Source: Viola odorata
Taxonomy: Eukaryota > Streptophyta > Magnoliopsida > Malpighiales > Violaceae
DNA length: 64,000 nucleotides
Assembly (NCBI GenBank): GCA_963691705.1
Contig: OY829538.1
Location: 28,106,836-28,170,835, forward strand
Direction of reading: 5' to 3'
Part shown: one piece after another, positions 63,544 to 64,000 of the stretch
How the letters are laid out: each line of letters begins with the position of its first letter
Numbering within the stretch: position 1 is the first letter of the stretch
Program-made: the position numbers and the translations under genes
Notes under the pieces: generated by a model
The model's input: the letters and a program-made list of their open reading frames with translations, nothing else
The model's database searches: none
Told to the model about the DNA's origin: nothing

Positions 63544-64000
63544 ATGATGGTCATAGGGTCTGTCATAACCCATCAGGTTGTTCAAGCTAGCTCTCTCAAT
63601 GTTAAGCCCTGTGATTTACATATTATTTCTTTGATTTAAACCACTTGGTCTCCACTGTCTAGAGGGAATGGGTTTCTTCCATATAGAGAAAGGTTTTCTT
63701 TTGATGAATACAGGTCTCACAATCAAGGTAGACCAGATCTTCAGCCACAAGAACAAAGGGAATTACAAATTTCCTCCAGTGGATGCAGAAGGCAACCCTG
63801 TTCTACCTCTTAAAGAGGATCTGCCCCCACTAGCTCCTGCACCTCAGCCAGTCCTTGCACCACAACCTGCTCGTCCACCAAATCCTCCATCAGCTGCTTC
63901 TAGTACCTCCCAGACAGATTCCCACAACTTAGCAACCCTCGCAGCTCGGACTGAGCTCCTGTGTGAGCTCTTTCAGCTCCAGCAAAAAACTGCTAGTGGT
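63544..64000 (+). repeat. Partial monomer at right edge, same subfamily
   Basis: This last unit (457 bp, cut by the window) shares the GAGGG, AATTAC, CTAGCTCC, TTTCAG and AGTGG marks of the preceding unit. It has extra private changes: AAGCCC for AAAACC near 63604-63610, and one added T near 63636 (GATTTAAACC for GATTAAACC), which shifts the frame. No 163-codon frame is possible here. Confidence 0.85.

Larger units (their letters stand above)
1..64000 (+). repeat. Satellite DNA array, 494-bp monomer, ~129.5 units with higher-order structure
   Basis: The same ~494-bp unit follows itself without interruption over the whole window. Phased on ATGATG, units begin at 313, 807, 1301 and so on to 63544. 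Nearly every step is 494 bp; exceptions are one of 473, one of 525 and eleven of 493. All copies point the same way. Four variant classes can be told apart: A, B, C and D. Adjacent C (49191) and D (49685) differ at 26 sites counted by eye (about 5%); B and A at about 20; A and C at about 4. The head-to-tail order, period and higher-order repeats are those of a eukaryotic satellite homogenised by unequal crossing over and gene conversion. Location (centromeric, pericentromeric, subtelomeric) cannot be read from the window. Each unit also carries an open frame, treated under the class exemplars. Confidence 0.97.

Noticed and set aside
1..64000. A bacterial or phage operon of 128 tiny genes with 2-nt spacing
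   Set aside because: Same-class copies are near-identical, class order is periodic, lesions are amplified, and there is no ribosome-binding site pattern or other gene. A satellite explains all of this.
1..64000. CRISPR array
   Set aside because: The repeat is 494 bp with no spacers; variation is by class, not by unique inserts.
1..64000. One long repeat protein read through the array
   Set aside because: Each unit ends in TAA and 494 is not divisible by 3, so the frame cannot continue from unit to unit. No splice pattern is evident that would join units.
1..64000. LTR retrotransposon, with primer binding site, polypurine tract or protease/RT motifs
   Set aside because: No terminal repeats, no such motifs and no pol-like frame in any unit. 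At most the unit derives from a fragment of such an element.
1..64000. Ribosomal RNA or 5S spacer array
   Set aside because: The unit length is in the range of 5S repeats, but I see no 5S gene, no pol III control boxes and no rRNA-like sequence in the monomer.

Overview
The window is one uninterrupted tandem array of a ~494-bp satellite monomer, head to tail, all in the same orientation, from base 1 to base 64000. Phasing each unit on its ATGATG, I count 128 complete units (first at 313, last complete unit 63050-63543), a partial unit at the left edge (1-312) and one at the right edge (63544-64000). I see no unique sequence, transposon insertion, RNA gene, conventional gene or inverted segment. 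Net length change over the 128 units is only -1 bp: one 21-bp deletion, one 31-bp duplication and eleven 1-bp deletions.

The monomers fall into four recurrent classes, here called A, B, C and D. In the regular parts they follow one another as A-B-C-D, giving a higher-order repeat (HOR) of 1976 bp, or 1975 bp where B carries a shared 1-nt deletion. A and C are near-identical sisters (about 4 differences by eye); B and D are more distinct (about 20 and 26 differences from their neighbours, roughly 4-5%).

Layout: 1-16591 is a mosaic with few clean tetramers and repeated 3-, 9- and 12-unit duplications. 16592-25975 is a transition with hybrids. 25976-29433 is dominated by 988-bp dimers. 29434-37831 is clean tetramers, including a tandem pair at 33880-37831. 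37832-48202 is three copies of a 7-unit, 3457-bp HOR. 48203-51691 is irregular, with a 31-bp duplication and chimeric units. 51692-57616 is three 1975-bp tetramers. 57617-63049 is dominated by a 2963-bp six-unit duplication that overlaps the previous block. The last two units (63050-64000) share private variants and look like a different subfamily.

About 105 of 128 units keep an open frame of 163 codons (156 in one unit), with a proline-rich centre and a leucine-rich tail. I do not recognise the protein. The frame probably descends from an ancestral coding segment, perhaps of a retroelement, but class differences are often amino-acid changing and broken copies are amplified as readily as intact ones, so I do not regard these as 128 genes.

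The organism is almost certainly a eukaryote. A plant is my best guess, because long ~0.5-kb satellites with ~2-kb HORs are typical of plant (peri)centromeric or heterochromatic DNA, but nothing here proves it.
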